A stretch of 16,873 bases of DNA from Burkholderiales bacterium (GTDB lineage Bacteria > Pseudomonadota > Gammaproteobacteria > Burkholderiales > Casimicrobiaceae), in NCBI GenBank assembly GCA_031283405.1, contig JAITBX010000084.1:1-16873 (forward strand). Direction: 5' to 3'. The first letter of the stretch is position 1; each line of letters starts with the position of its first letter. The translations under genes were made by a program, and so were the position numbers. Positions 6,898 through 14,904 of this stretch are shown here, piece after piece. The notes below the pieces were generated by a model. That model worked only from the letters and a program-made list of their open reading frames with translations. It did no database searches and was not told where the DNA came from.

Positions 6898-7085
6898 AAC
6901 AAACCACCCCGTCCGCAAGCAGACACCCCGCCTATGCAAATCGTTTAAAGCAACAAATGCAATTGCTTCGCGGGTATTGCCATGCTACGCTTACATTGCA
7001 AGCGCTATCGGTCAACAAAAGGATTACGCCTTGATTGATGGTCGGCTTGTTTTCACCATTTTTCTACAAGGAAGGATAGAACCAA

Positions 7086-7448
7086 ATGACCGACCTCAAC
7101 GATACAAGCTCGGGATCTCCGGCTCCCGAAGAAAAAACCATGGCAATGTTGGCGCACCTGCTGGGTATTCTGACGGGGTTCATCGGCGCGCTGATCATCT
7201 GGCTGATTAGCAAGGACAAAAATCCGGCACAACCTTTCGCAACCAGTCAAGCCAAGGAAGCGCTGAACTTCCAGATCACTATTCTCATTGCCACGGTCGT
7301 GTGTTGGATACTGATGTTTGTCTTGATTGGCGCGATTCTGATTTTCGTCGTCATCATATTCAACATCGTCTTCTGCATCATCGCTGGCATCAAGGCGAAC
7401 AACGGCGAAGAGTACCGCTACCCGCTCGCGTTGCGTTTGATCAAGTAA
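7086..7448 (+). CDS. DUF4870-type small membrane protein
   Basis: Encodes 120 aa. After a polar N-terminus (EEKTMAMLAHLLG) come three predicted membrane helices at about 20-41, 64-86 and 87-104. The conserved family features are the cytoplasmic loop SKDKNPAQPFATSQAKEALNFQI and the terminal block GIKANNGEEYRYPLALRLIK. These match DUF4870 (a Tic20-like fold group); the molecular function is unknown. A strong ribosome binding site AAGGAAGGA (7068-7076) fixes the ATG. The gene converges with a YIP1-family gene on the other strand, and the two share the terminator at 7494-7527. Confidence 0.85.
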   Translation: MTDLNDTSSGSPAPEEKTMAMLAHLLGILTGFIGALIIWLISKDKNPAQPFATSQAKEALNFQITILIATVVCWILMFVLIGAILIFVVIIFNIVFCIIAGIKANNGEEYRYPLALRLIK

Positions 7449-7493
7449 GCGCGTCGCTTGGGCTTTGCTCTGCCCGGATGGCACGGACGCCAA

Positions 7494-7527
7494 CAAAAAA
7501 ACGGACGCCTCGGCGTCCGTTTTTTTA
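7494..7527. terminator. Bidirectional intrinsic terminator
   Basis: A perfect 9-bp stem, ACGGACGCC (7501-7509) and GGCGTCCGT (7512-7520), is flanked by an A-run on the left and a T-run on the right. It can end both the DUF4870 gene (+) and the converging YIP1-family gene (-). Its arms are nearly identical to the terminator at 14815-14850. Confidence 0.92.
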
Positions 7528-7616
7528 TTTAACATCGCGCTACACTTGATCCGGCAAGCGAGAGAGGGGTTTCTCTTCGCAAGGTTTTTGCTCTTTCTGG
7601 ATGTTGATAAACGCTG

Positions 7617-8240
7617 TCAATAATACGGCGAAGTACTCATGATAAACATGAAGACGCCGACGATAGCGCCATAGATAAGCGCGGCCAGCGCGAACAAACA
7701 TACGATAACGACAACAGTAAAGGCGGTTTTCTTTTCGTCCGGCACCTTCATCAGCCGAGATACACCCAAACACAAAAGCGCCAGCGCATAGATAGATGCC
7801 GCCAAGATGATGATTTCGACAACCGCCGCCAATACGAAACTGCTGTAGATGCCGCGGGTAGGAATGATTTTGAAAATCGAAGCAAGCCACACCGGGGTCA
7901 TGGCGTAAACCACCGCCTTGAGTGCTTGCACAATATTGGCTTGCCCCTGAAACTGCGGCGCCAGCGCATTGATGATCAGCGCCACGACGAAAATCATCGC
8001 CAGCCCGATGAAGTAGCCAGCGGCCGCCCAGATCAACCCGAGAAGGAACGCATCTGCCGCGCCGCCGCCCGTCACTCAGCCAATCAAGTGGCCGATAAAT
8101 TCGGCGATTGCCGGAATAAGCGCCAGCAACATGGCGTACTTGGTGTAAAGACTGCCGACAGTTGCTTGCTTTGCGTCGATCACCTCCCATTCCTTGCGTG
8201 GCGACGACAAAATATTTTTGATGCGCGAAACGATATTCAT
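7617..8240 (-). pseudogene. YIP1-family membrane protein gene interrupted by an in-frame TGA
   Basis: Reading from ATG 8240, the first 54 codons give MNIVSRIKNILSSPRKEWEV...LYTKYAMLLALIPAIAEFIGHLIG, then TGA (8076-8078), and the same frame continues VTGGGAADAFLLGLIWAAAGYF to the stop at 7617. The joined product would be 207 positions long, the normal size of a bacterial YIP1-family protein. It has an N-terminal SPRKEWEVI motif and about five membrane helices, including FVVALIINALAPQFQGQANIVQALKAV. No frameshift is needed, only one changed codon. A GTG follows the TGA directly, so reinitiation is conceivable. TGA is a normal stop elsewhere in this window. Nonsense mutation, assembly error or recoding cannot be told apart here. 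A weak ribosome binding site (AAGAG) precedes the start. Confidence 0.82.
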
Positions 8241-8291
8241 AAAAATCTCTTTTAAATTTTTTGATCTTTAAAACGGCGCGATGGGCATTCG

Positions 8292-10106
8292 TCAGTGGCG
8301 GTCACGGTGTTCAGGGTTTTCTTTGAACGAAAGCCCCGGCTTCGTATCGCCTTTTTCGTCGGCTTTTTCTTTCAGCGTTTCGATCAGCGCCGCCTGCAAA
8401 CGCGCGTGCATTTTCAGGAAACGTCCGCGCAGCAGCCAGCCCAGAATGAAGATTGAAGCCAGCATCAGAATGAGTTGTCCTGTTGTCGGCAGGATGCTGG
8501 TGCTCAGAACCACCACCAGCAACAGGAATCCGATCACCGACATCAGCGGAATCAGTTCGGCGACGACGCGGCGTACCGGCTCGGCGTAACGTCCGGCGAC
8601 GACCGGCGACACGCTTGCCTGCGCCAGCACGATGCTCAACGCTTTCAGTTTGCCGTAAGCGGCAAGCAGGCACGGCAGGGACAACAACACCGCGATCAGC
8701 CAGATCACCAGCGTTCCCCAGCGCGCCGTCAGCCCCCAGCTTTCAAACAAGGCGATGCCGGCGGGCGCGAGGTAATGGCCGCTCATGAAGATCACGGTCA
8801 CCAGCGCCAGATTGATGATCGCCTGAAAAACGATTCGGCGAATGATGGCCGCTTGCTGGGCGCGGTCGCCTTGCGGCTGAATGCTTTGCAGCCACGTCGC
8901 ATAGACTTGACCGATGTAAACCGCGCGCGCCGGCGTCACATCCGACAGCTTGCGGGTCAGCGGATCCGCCCACTTGATGAGGTAAGGCGTCAGGAACGAA
9001 GTCACCGCCGATACCGCCACCGCGATCGGATAGAGAAAATCGCCGGTCACTTTCAGCGACTGGCCGAGCGCTGCGATGATGAACGAAAATTCGCCGATTT
9101 GCGACAAGCCCATGCCGACGCGCATCGACGTGCGTCCGCCGTTACCAGCGATGAACGCCGCTGCGCCGCAAGCGAACAATTTGCCGAACACCACGACTAC
9201 GGTAATCAGCGCGATCGGCAAAGCGTAAGCAAGCAAAACGTGCGGATCAAACAGCAGCCCGATCGCCACGAAAAAGATGGCGCTGAACATATCGCGGATC
9301 GGCGCGATGACCCGCTCGATGGCGGGGATGTGGCGCGACTCTGCCATGATCGCGCCCATGACGAAAGCGCCCAGCGCCACGCTGTAATCGAGTTTTATCA
9401 CGATCAGACAAAAGCCGAAACACAGCGCCAGCACGGTAATCAACAGCATTTCGTCGCTCTTGAAACGGGCAACGTAGTTGAGCAAACGCGGAACGACCAG
9501 AATGCCCAGCACCAGCGCTGCCACCATGAACAACGACAATTTGCCCAGCGTGCCGAGGATCGTCGTGGCGCCGACCTGACCGGTGATGGCGATGGACGAC
9601 AGCAGCGCAATCATGCCGATCGCCAGAATGTCGTCGAAAATCAGAATGCCGAAAATCAGTTGCGCGAAGCGTTCGTGCTTCATCTTCAAATCGTCGAGAA
9701 CCTTGATGATGATGGTCGTTGACGACACCGATAACATCGCGCCGAGAAAGATGCCGTTCATCACGCCCCAGCCGAAAAACATTGCGATCGAGTAGCCAGC
9801 CCACATCATCAGCACGACTTCGGCCAACGCCCCGAACAGTGCCGTGAAGCCGACGCTGGCCAGTTTCTTCAGCGTGAATTCCAGCCCCAGCGTGAATAGC
9901 AGAAAGATGATGCCCAACTCGGCCAGAATGTCGATCGTTTCCTTGTCGTTGATCAACTGAAACGGTGGAATGTAGGGGCCAATAATCATTCCCGCCAGAA
10001 TGTAGCCCAGCACGACCGGCTGTTTGAGGCGGCGAAACAACAAAGTCATCACACCCGCAATCAGCATTACGATAGCAAGGTCTTGGATGAAATTGGCGGC
10101 GTGCAT
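8292..10106 (-). CDS. KefB-type monovalent cation:proton antiporter (CPA2 family)
   Basis: Encodes 604 aa from ATG 10106; TTG 10130 would add 8 residues but has no ribosome binding site. The N-terminal about 380 residues form a Na+/H+ exchanger domain: QPVVLGYILAG (29-39), LFTLGLEF, SSTTIIIKVL, the FDD pair (Asp158-Asp159) expected in ion binding, SRHIPAIERVIAPIRDMFSAIFF and GLSQIGEFSFI. Family members such as KefB/YbaL usually end in a soluble TrkA-N/RCK nucleotide-binding domain. Here the C-terminal third (about 420-580) is instead hydrophobic, with roughly four further helices (LVTVIFMSGHYLAP, GTLVIWLIAVLLSLPCLLAAY, LIPLMSVIGFLLLVVVLS, LILMLASIFILGWLL), then a charged tail. It probably exports K+ or Na+ in exchange for H+ across the inner membrane. 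The YIP1-family gene begins 51 bp downstream on the same strand. Confidence 0.88.
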   Translation of the reverse strand: MHAANFIQDLAIVMLIAGVMTLLFRRLKQPVVLGYILAGMIIGPYIPPFQLINDKETIDILAELGIIFLLFTLGLEFTLKKLASVGFTALFGALAEVVLMMWAGYSIAMFFGWGVMNGIFLGAMLSVSSTTIIIKVLDDLKMKHERFAQLIFGILIFDDILAIGMIALLSSIAITGQVGATTILGTLGKLSLFMVAALVLGILVVPRLLNYVARFKSDEMLLITVLALCFGFCLIVIKLDYSVALGAFVMGAIMAESRHIPAIERVIAPIRDMFSAIFFVAIGLLFDPHVLLAYALPIALITVVVVFGKLFACGAAAFIAGNGGRTSMRVGMGLSQIGEFSFIIAALGQSLKVTGDFLYPIAVAVSAVTSFLTPYLIKWADPLTRKLSDVTPARAVYIGQVYATWLQSIQPQGDRAQQAAIIRRIVFQAIINLALVTVIFMSGHYLAPAGIALFESWGLTARWGTLVIWLIAVLLSLPCLLAAYGKLKALSIVLAQASVSPVVAGRYAEPVRRVVAELIPLMSVIGFLLLVVVLSTSILPTTGQLILMLASIFILGWLLRGRFLKMHARLQAALIETLKEKADEKGDTKPGLSFKENPEHRDRH

Positions 10107-10324
10107 GGAAAAATTTCTCGCTAAAAGCAAAGGAAAACGGAATCGCTCCCGTCGCTTTTAATAGCATATTCTGTGGTGAGACGCCAGCCCTTTGCCGAAG
10201 TTTCGTGAAGGGGCGTTTTGTTCGCCCGTCAGCGTTTCATGCTTCTCCTGCACGGCTATTGGCGCGATCCCGCCTTTGCCGTACAAGCCCCCTTTTCGGA
10301 CGGCAGGATGCCCCCGCACGTCAC

Positions 10325-10353
10325 AAAAAAGCGCGCCCGAAGGCGCGCTTTTT
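10325..10353. terminator. Terminator of the OmpA-family gene
   Basis: GCGCGCC (10331-10337) and GGCGCGC (10342-10348) form a stem with A-run and T-run flanks. Read on the minus strand the loop is TTCG, an especially stable tetraloop, followed by a T-run. It lies about 30 bp beyond the minus-strand gene's stop. The rest of the 277-bp gap to the antiporter start shows no gene. Confidence 0.88.
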
Positions 10354-10383
10354 CTTGCTGCTCAATCACGGCTTCACTCTCGA

Positions 10384-12135
10384 TCAAGGATCCGCATACA
10401 CGGTCACTGTCGCCGTGGCCGTGCCGCCGTGGCCGTCGGAAATCGTGTACTGAAAATAGTCGTTACCGACGAAGTTAGTACGGGCTCGATAAGTCAGAAT
10501 ATTTCCGTTTTGCGTCACTGTCCCGTTATGCGGCTGGGTGAACGAGGTGATCGTAAGCTTGTCGCCGTCGGGATCGTAGTCGTTGGCGAGGACGTCAATA
10601 TCCACCGGCTGGTTGAAACCGGCAATCGCGTAATCGTTCACGGCGACCGGCGGCTGGTTGGCTACAATCCTTTCGCCTTCGGTGGTGGTGGTCGTGCTTT
10701 CCTTCGTGCGATAAACATCGACGGTTTGCTTGTAATCCGCCGGACCACGCAGCGCGCGCCGCGCCCACGTCGGTTCAGACGTGATTTCTTCACGACGCCA
10801 TTCGACTTGCGGCGCAGCGGCAGGCGGCGTTGCTTGCGGCGGCGGCGTTTCGGTCACCGATTTGTCTTCGAGCGTGATGTATTCAATGTCAACGCGGCGA
10901 TTCTTCGGACGACCTTCTTTGTCGTTCGGGTAACGCGGCTCGCGCAAGCCCTTGCCTTCGGCAAGCATCTTGTCGGCGGCGATGCCCTTGCTCACCAGAT
11001 ACTGGAAGACAGAATTGGCGCGACGCTCGGAGAGTTTTTGATTGTACGCCGCCGTTCCCAGATTGCAGGTGTGGCCGGTGACGTGGATGTTGCCTTCGAT
11101 CTCGCTCTTCTTGAGAATTTCGGCGACGGTGTCCAGCGCTTGACTTGCGTTCGGTTGCAGTTGCGCGCTGTCCAGTTTGAAAAACACATCCGACGCGGCA
11201 GTCGCGGTCGTTTTGACGATATGCTTTTGCGGCGGTTGCGCCATTGGCGTACCGGTAACCACCGCCGGCGGCGTCTCGACTTGCACATCACGGTATTGTT
11301 TGATCGGGCGGTAGAGCGGGCTGCCGAACGAGTAGCGGTACATCGCCATGATGCGCTGGTCGTTTTTGTTGATTTCGGCGTCGCCTCGTTTGTGATAAAT
11401 TTCGCCCATCAGCGCGATGCTGTGCGGCGTGCCGACGAAGAATTTTTCGATGCCGAGCGTGCCTGTGATCTGGCTGGTGGATTGTTTCCCCCATTCGTAA
11501 TCAACGCCGCCGAACCAGCGCAACGCGAAGCGCTCGTAAAAACGACCGGCGCGAACGCCGACGCCCCAATCATAAGCGCGCTCAAATATGGTCGATGTCG
11601 TCGTTGTCGTGAAATCCTGCGTCCATTGGTGGTTGTTCTCAACGCCCGAAAGCGTGAAGTCATACGAAGAATAGTAATCGCTTACTTGGCGGCGGCCGGT
11701 AATCCCGGCCGAGCCATACAGCGAACCGAACCATTGTTCGTTTTCCAACCCGGCGCCGAACGATACTTTTCGGTCATGAGTACCGTTTTGGTCGATCGCG
11801 GTAAAAAGTTTGCGCACCGACGCGGTCTTGTCATCGCCGGGCTGCCAGTTGAATGACAACCGCGCGCCGCCTCCAGAACGAGCGGTGGCGTAACCGTCGG
11901 CGATCCACGCCGTGTTGTCGGTTTCGTGGAACACATAAAGCAGTTCGCCGCGCCACAAGTTTTGCGATTGATAACCGCCGCCGATGCGAAACGGCGCGCC
12001 GAGATAACCCAACTCATCTTGGGCGGCTTCGGGCTTGGCGGTTTCCGGCGGCGTCTGCGCAAAAACGACGGGGGCGCACAGCGCGGCAACGGCCAGCGCC
12101 AGCCACCTATGTCGGAAAGGGATGGGAGCAGGCAT
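10384..12135 (-). CDS. Outer-membrane OmpA-family protein with C-terminal Big_9/cadherin-like domain
   Basis: Encodes 583 aa. A signal peptide (1-26, cut likely at VFA/Q) precedes a beta-rich, aromatic- and glycine-rich region (41-275) that looks like an outer-membrane barrel. A Pro-rich linker leads to an OmpA-like peptidoglycan-binding domain (about 314-422: DVFFKLDSAQLQPNA, YNQKLSERRANSV, KNRRVDIEY). After a second linker comes a Big_9/cadherin-like domain (495-580: PPVAVNDYAI, IDVLANDYDPDGD, YTISDGHGGTATATV). In the OmpA domain the ligand-binding Arg372 is kept, but the partner Asp of the usual GHTD motif is Cys357 (GHTCNLG). AGAGG lies 7 nt before the ATG and supports the start. It is divergent from the CTERM-tailed surface protein. 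The barrel assignment is inferred; OmpA and Big_9 are clear. Confidence 0.88.
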   Translation of the reverse strand: MPAPIPFRHRWLALAVAALCAPVVFAQTPPETAKPEAAQDELGYLGAPFRIGGGYQSQNLWRGELLYVFHETDNTAWIADGYATARSGGGARLSFNWQPGDDKTASVRKLFTAIDQNGTHDRKVSFGAGLENEQWFGSLYGSAGITGRRQVSDYYSSYDFTLSGVENNHQWTQDFTTTTTSTIFERAYDWGVGVRAGRFYERFALRWFGGVDYEWGKQSTSQITGTLGIEKFFVGTPHSIALMGEIYHKRGDAEINKNDQRIMAMYRYSFGSPLYRPIKQYRDVQVETPPAVVTGTPMAQPPQKHIVKTTATAASDVFFKLDSAQLQPNASQALDTVAEILKKSEIEGNIHVTGHTCNLGTAAYNQKLSERRANSVFQYLVSKGIAADKMLAEGKGLREPRYPNDKEGRPKNRRVDIEYITLEDKSVTETPPPQATPPAAAPQVEWRREEITSEPTWARRALRGPADYKQTVDVYRTKESTTTTTEGERIVANQPPVAVNDYAIAGFNQPVDIDVLANDYDPDGDKLTITSFTQPHNGTVTQNGNILTYRARTNFVGNDYFQYTISDGHGGTATATVTVYADP

Positions 12136-12237
12136 GACAACCTCTTTGGTAAAAATTGGTCAACTCGTATTGTCCCCCAGCGGCATCATAAAAGCCATGC
12201 GAGCCAACGCTCCCGCTATGGTGCTTTCCCGATTGTG

Positions 12238-12276
12238 GCGTGTTCACAACGAAACTTTTCATGATCGTGAACACGC
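12238..12276. promoter_or_regulatory. Perfect 10-bp inverted repeat, candidate operator
   Basis: GCGTGTTCAC (12238-12247) and GTGAACACGC (12267-12276) are exact reverse complements 19 nt apart. The centres are 29 bp apart, nearly three helical turns, which would suit a dimeric DNA-binding protein. The site is about 100 bp upstream of the OmpA-family start and about 320 bp upstream of the divergent gene. The regulatory role is inferred from position only. Confidence 0.45.
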
Positions 12277-12582
12277 TTCGTGTGCGCCATGTTGCAACAA
12301 GCTGTTTTGACGGGCAGCCGCAGGGCGCGCTTTTTGCAGCGCTGATCTTTGGCGCTTGGTTTCCGGTTTTCGAACCGTCAACCTTTGTTAATTTCTTGTG
12401 GCTCCGGCAAAAAAAGCCACGCCTCTCAAAAAAACCACTTCGTTTTTCAAGAAATTCGTTGCACGCTATTGTTATTTAATGCAGCATGTCTGCAAATGTT
12501 CAAGTTGTTTTTCGTGTGCCCAAAGCATTTTTCTGTTTTTTCGCACAAGGACGACAACCCGTATGTAGCATGTAATTAATTT

Positions 12583-12590
12583 CAGGAGGT
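12583..12590 (+). promoter_or_regulatory. Strong ribosome binding site deciding the start of the CTERM-tailed protein
   Basis: CAGGAGGT is nearly a full anti-16S complement. It abuts an ATG at 12591 in another frame, too close to use, and is 8 nt from ATG 12599. It therefore selects 12599. Confidence 0.85.
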
Positions 12591-12598
12591 ATGACGTT

Positions 12599-14791
12599 AT
12601 GTTTTCTTTGTGTTCAGTTCCCTTACGGAAGCACAAATACGCCACCGGCAACAGAATTGCCTCACGAGTTGCCGGGTTGGCGGCGTTGCTTCTCGGCTCT
12701 TTCCTTGCAAGCTCGGCGCTTGCTCAGTTGCCGTCGCCTCAGCCTCCCAATCCGTGGTGGCAGGAAGATTTTTCCAACACGGCGACGACGCCGATTTCGT
12801 TGGCATTGTACACAAGCGTCGGCGGTTTGACTTACTCGGCTGACGCCGACTGGCTGCCGGGCTTCGGCGCCTGCAACGGATGGATTCTGAACAGCACCTC
12901 GACCTCGCCGCCCGATGGTGGGTGCTCCAGCAGCGGCGGCAGGCTTGTTAACAGCACTGGAACGGTAACCGCCACAACGCCGAATGCGTGGACTTATCTT
13001 CAGGGAATGGCGTATGAACTCGGTGTGGCTCAGAAAGCAGCGGATCCGACCAGCACCATTGTTCCGGCCAACAACAACGTACTTGCTTTCATGACAAACG
13101 GCGGCAAAAATCAGAATAATCATATCCAATTCGAGACAGCGCCGAACGCCATTACGCTCACCGCCGGGCGCTACTATATCGCTTCGGCCTGGTTCGCCAC
13201 CGTGCATTGCGTGTCGGACGGAATAGGCGCCAGCCCGGCGGTCACTTGGTATGATGCAAGCGAAACATTTTCCCTGCTGATTCCGGGCAGCCCCCCTACC
13301 GTTATTCCTCTTGGCGCCACCGGCTTGAATCCTTGCACAGCGTCCCCTCCGCCGGGAGTCCAACCCTACTATGACGACGCTAACGCCGGTCGCGTCCATG
13401 TGGCGCAACTGCAGTCGTCCGCCATCCTGATCGACAGTACCACTACCACTGTCGGGCTTCGGCTCTCGAACGGGACAGTGAACTATCCGGGCAACGACAG
13501 CGCTTTCGACGCTCCCGCGCTTATGGATGCCACCCCGCAACTCTACAAATCGTTCAACCCCAACATGGGGATCAGTTCCGATTACACAATCATTCCGGGC
13601 GGAACCGCTACGTTGACGTTCGTGGTCATCAACACGACGGATTATCAAGCGAAACCCGGCTGGTCGTTTACCGACACCTTGCCGACTGGAGTGACGGTGG
13701 CCAATCCGGTAGTGAAAAACACAACCTGCGATAGCGGAACAGTAACCGCGACGGCAGGCGGTTCGACAGTTGAAGCGACGGGAAATCTGCTGGCGGGCGC
13801 GACAAACGCAACGTGCACCATCACTGTGGAGGTGACATCTTCAATACTGGGCACCTACCCCAACGGTCCGTCGAACGTCACGGCAATCGGCGTGGACGAA
13901 CACAATACGGCCACCCTGACCTCTTACTTGAACGTCGCGAATCTGGCCTTCACCAAAAACGCCACGGTAACCGACTCGGCCGGCAACTTGCTTCCCGGCA
14001 TTCTGGAGGTCGGGGACAAGATCACTTATACGTTCTCCCTGGAGAACGATACGGGTGACGACCTCACCGCGATTAACATTGATGAGCTTAATTTTTCCGG
14101 CAGTAATGGCCCGCTGGATACTTCGGTATGTTCCACGCAGTTTGCAGTGCCGCTGGCGCCAGGAGATACCACTTCCTGCGATGTGGTTTACACGATAACA
14201 CAAGATGATGTGGACGCCGGCTCTGTTTATAATCAAGCGCTCGCTATCGCGACGACGAATATGGGGCAAGAAGAGTCGCCGGCGGCGGATGCGACGACGC
14301 CGGTGTACACTCCGGCGCTAACGCTCACCAAAACTGCCAATGTGCATAGCTTCACGGCCGGCCAGACCATCACCTTCTCTTTCCTGATCACCAACACCGG
14401 CAACTACGCTCTGGACAATATCACGGTTGACGACACCACGTTCACCGGCAGCGGCACGCTGTCGGCGGTCACCTGCCCGACACTGCCGGCCGCAGGCCTG
14501 GTCGTGCACGACAGCATCACTTGCACCGCGGACTACACGGTAACGGCGGCGGATGTGGCCGCCGGATCGATCGACAACACGGCAACGGCCAGCGGCACGG
14601 TTCTGGGAGTTCCGCCGGCTGCCGCCAGACTGGTGACATCTCATGCAACGAGCACTTCGTCGCCGAGCAGCGTTCATCTCAGTTTGAGAGCGGCGCCCTC
14701 TTCGATTCCGGCGCTGGACGCACGGGCGCTGGCGTTGCTGGCATTGCTGCTGGGCGGGCTGGCTTGGTCGGCGCGGCGCAAGATGGCGTAG
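12599..14791 (+). CDS. Secreted DUF11-repeat surface protein with IPTL-CTERM-like sorting tail
   Basis: Encodes 730 aa. A long signal peptide (1-42, cut at ALA/Q) is followed by a lectin-like or unassigned beta-rich domain (about 45-310). Then come three DUF11-type beta-sandwich repeats at about 316-415 (KSFNPNMG...PGGTATLTFVVINTT), 449-563 (LAFTKNATV...VGDKITYTFSLEN) and 575-672 (LTLTKTANV...AGQTITFSFLITNTG). The C-terminal 29 residues are SIPALDARA, a hydrophobic helix LALLALLLGGLAW and a basic end SARRKMA. This is the tripartite layout of the IPTL-CTERM sorting signal, though the usual IPTLSEW reads IPALDAR. It is probably exported and held or processed at the envelope. It is divergent from the OmpA-family gene and ends at a strong terminator. 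Confidence 0.87.
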   Translation: MFSLCSVPLRKHKYATGNRIASRVAGLAALLLGSFLASSALAQLPSPQPPNPWWQEDFSNTATTPISLALYTSVGGLTYSADADWLPGFGACNGWILNSTSTSPPDGGCSSSGGRLVNSTGTVTATTPNAWTYLQGMAYELGVAQKAADPTSTIVPANNNVLAFMTNGGKNQNNHIQFETAPNAITLTAGRYYIASAWFATVHCVSDGIGASPAVTWYDASETFSLLIPGSPPTVIPLGATGLNPCTASPPPGVQPYYDDANAGRVHVAQLQSSAILIDSTTTTVGLRLSNGTVNYPGNDSAFDAPALMDATPQLYKSFNPNMGISSDYTIIPGGTATLTFVVINTTDYQAKPGWSFTDTLPTGVTVANPVVKNTTCDSGTVTATAGGSTVEATGNLLAGATNATCTITVEVTSSILGTYPNGPSNVTAIGVDEHNTATLTSYLNVANLAFTKNATVTDSAGNLLPGILEVGDKITYTFSLENDTGDDLTAINIDELNFSGSNGPLDTSVCSTQFAVPLAPGDTTSCDVVYTITQDDVDAGSVYNQALAIATTNMGQEESPAADATTPVYTPALTLTKTANVHSFTAGQTITFSFLITNTGNYALDNITVDDTTFTGSGTLSAVTCPTLPAAGLVVHDSITCTADYTVTAADVAAGSIDNTATASGTVLGVPPAAARLVTSHATSTSSPSSVHLSLRAAPSSIPALDARALALLALLLGGLAWSARRKMA

Positions 14792-14814
14792 TATCGACAG
14801 AGTAAACGCATTAC

Positions 14815-14850
14815 AAAAAACGGACGCTCAAGCGTCCGTTTTTTTATTTT
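14815..14850. terminator. Intrinsic terminator after the CTERM-tailed protein gene
   Basis: ACGGACGCT (14820-14828) and AGCGTCCGT (14831-14839) form a perfect stem with a 2-nt loop and an A-run before it. It is followed by a T-run (7 T, A, then more T). It is nearly identical in arms and tail to the terminator at 7494-7527. It also serves as a barrier for the converging minus-strand gene. Confidence 0.92.
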
Positions 14851-14904
14851 TTTCCTGCACATTCTTTCCCTTCTTCCGCTTTCGGGAAAGGGCGGCAGAG
14901 CGCT

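Larger units (their letters stand above)
12136..12598. other. 463-bp divergent intergenic region
   Basis: It lies between the divergently transcribed OmpA-family and CTERM-tailed protein genes. It becomes AT-rich from about 12360 on. It holds a perfect inverted repeat (12238-12276), a palindrome TGTTGCAACA (12290-12299) and a small GTGGCT/AGCCAC hairpin near 12399-12421. No -35/-10 pair convinced me on either strand. Short frames such as 12240-12479 have no homology or ribosome binding site that I recognise. Confidence 0.7.

Noticed and set aside
8076..8078. Selenocysteine or alternative-code reading of the TGA in the YIP1-family gene
   Set aside because: TGA ends rnpA, yidD and other genes normally. 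The family has no redox site at this position, and I saw no obvious SECIS-type hairpin directly after the codon.
8475..9722. 415-residue plus-strand frame opposite the antiporter
   Set aside because: Highly charged composition with no hydrophobic core, antisense to an intact transporter; a shadow frame.
10192..11856. 554-residue open frame on the plus strand opposite the OmpA-family gene
   Set aside because: It is antisense to a gene with clear OmpA and Big_9 domains. Its sequence is arginine-rich with no recognisable domain, typical of a high-GC shadow frame.
12240..12479. 79-residue plus-strand frame in the divergent gap
   Set aside because: No ribosome binding site and no family resemblance, and it starts inside the inverted repeat.
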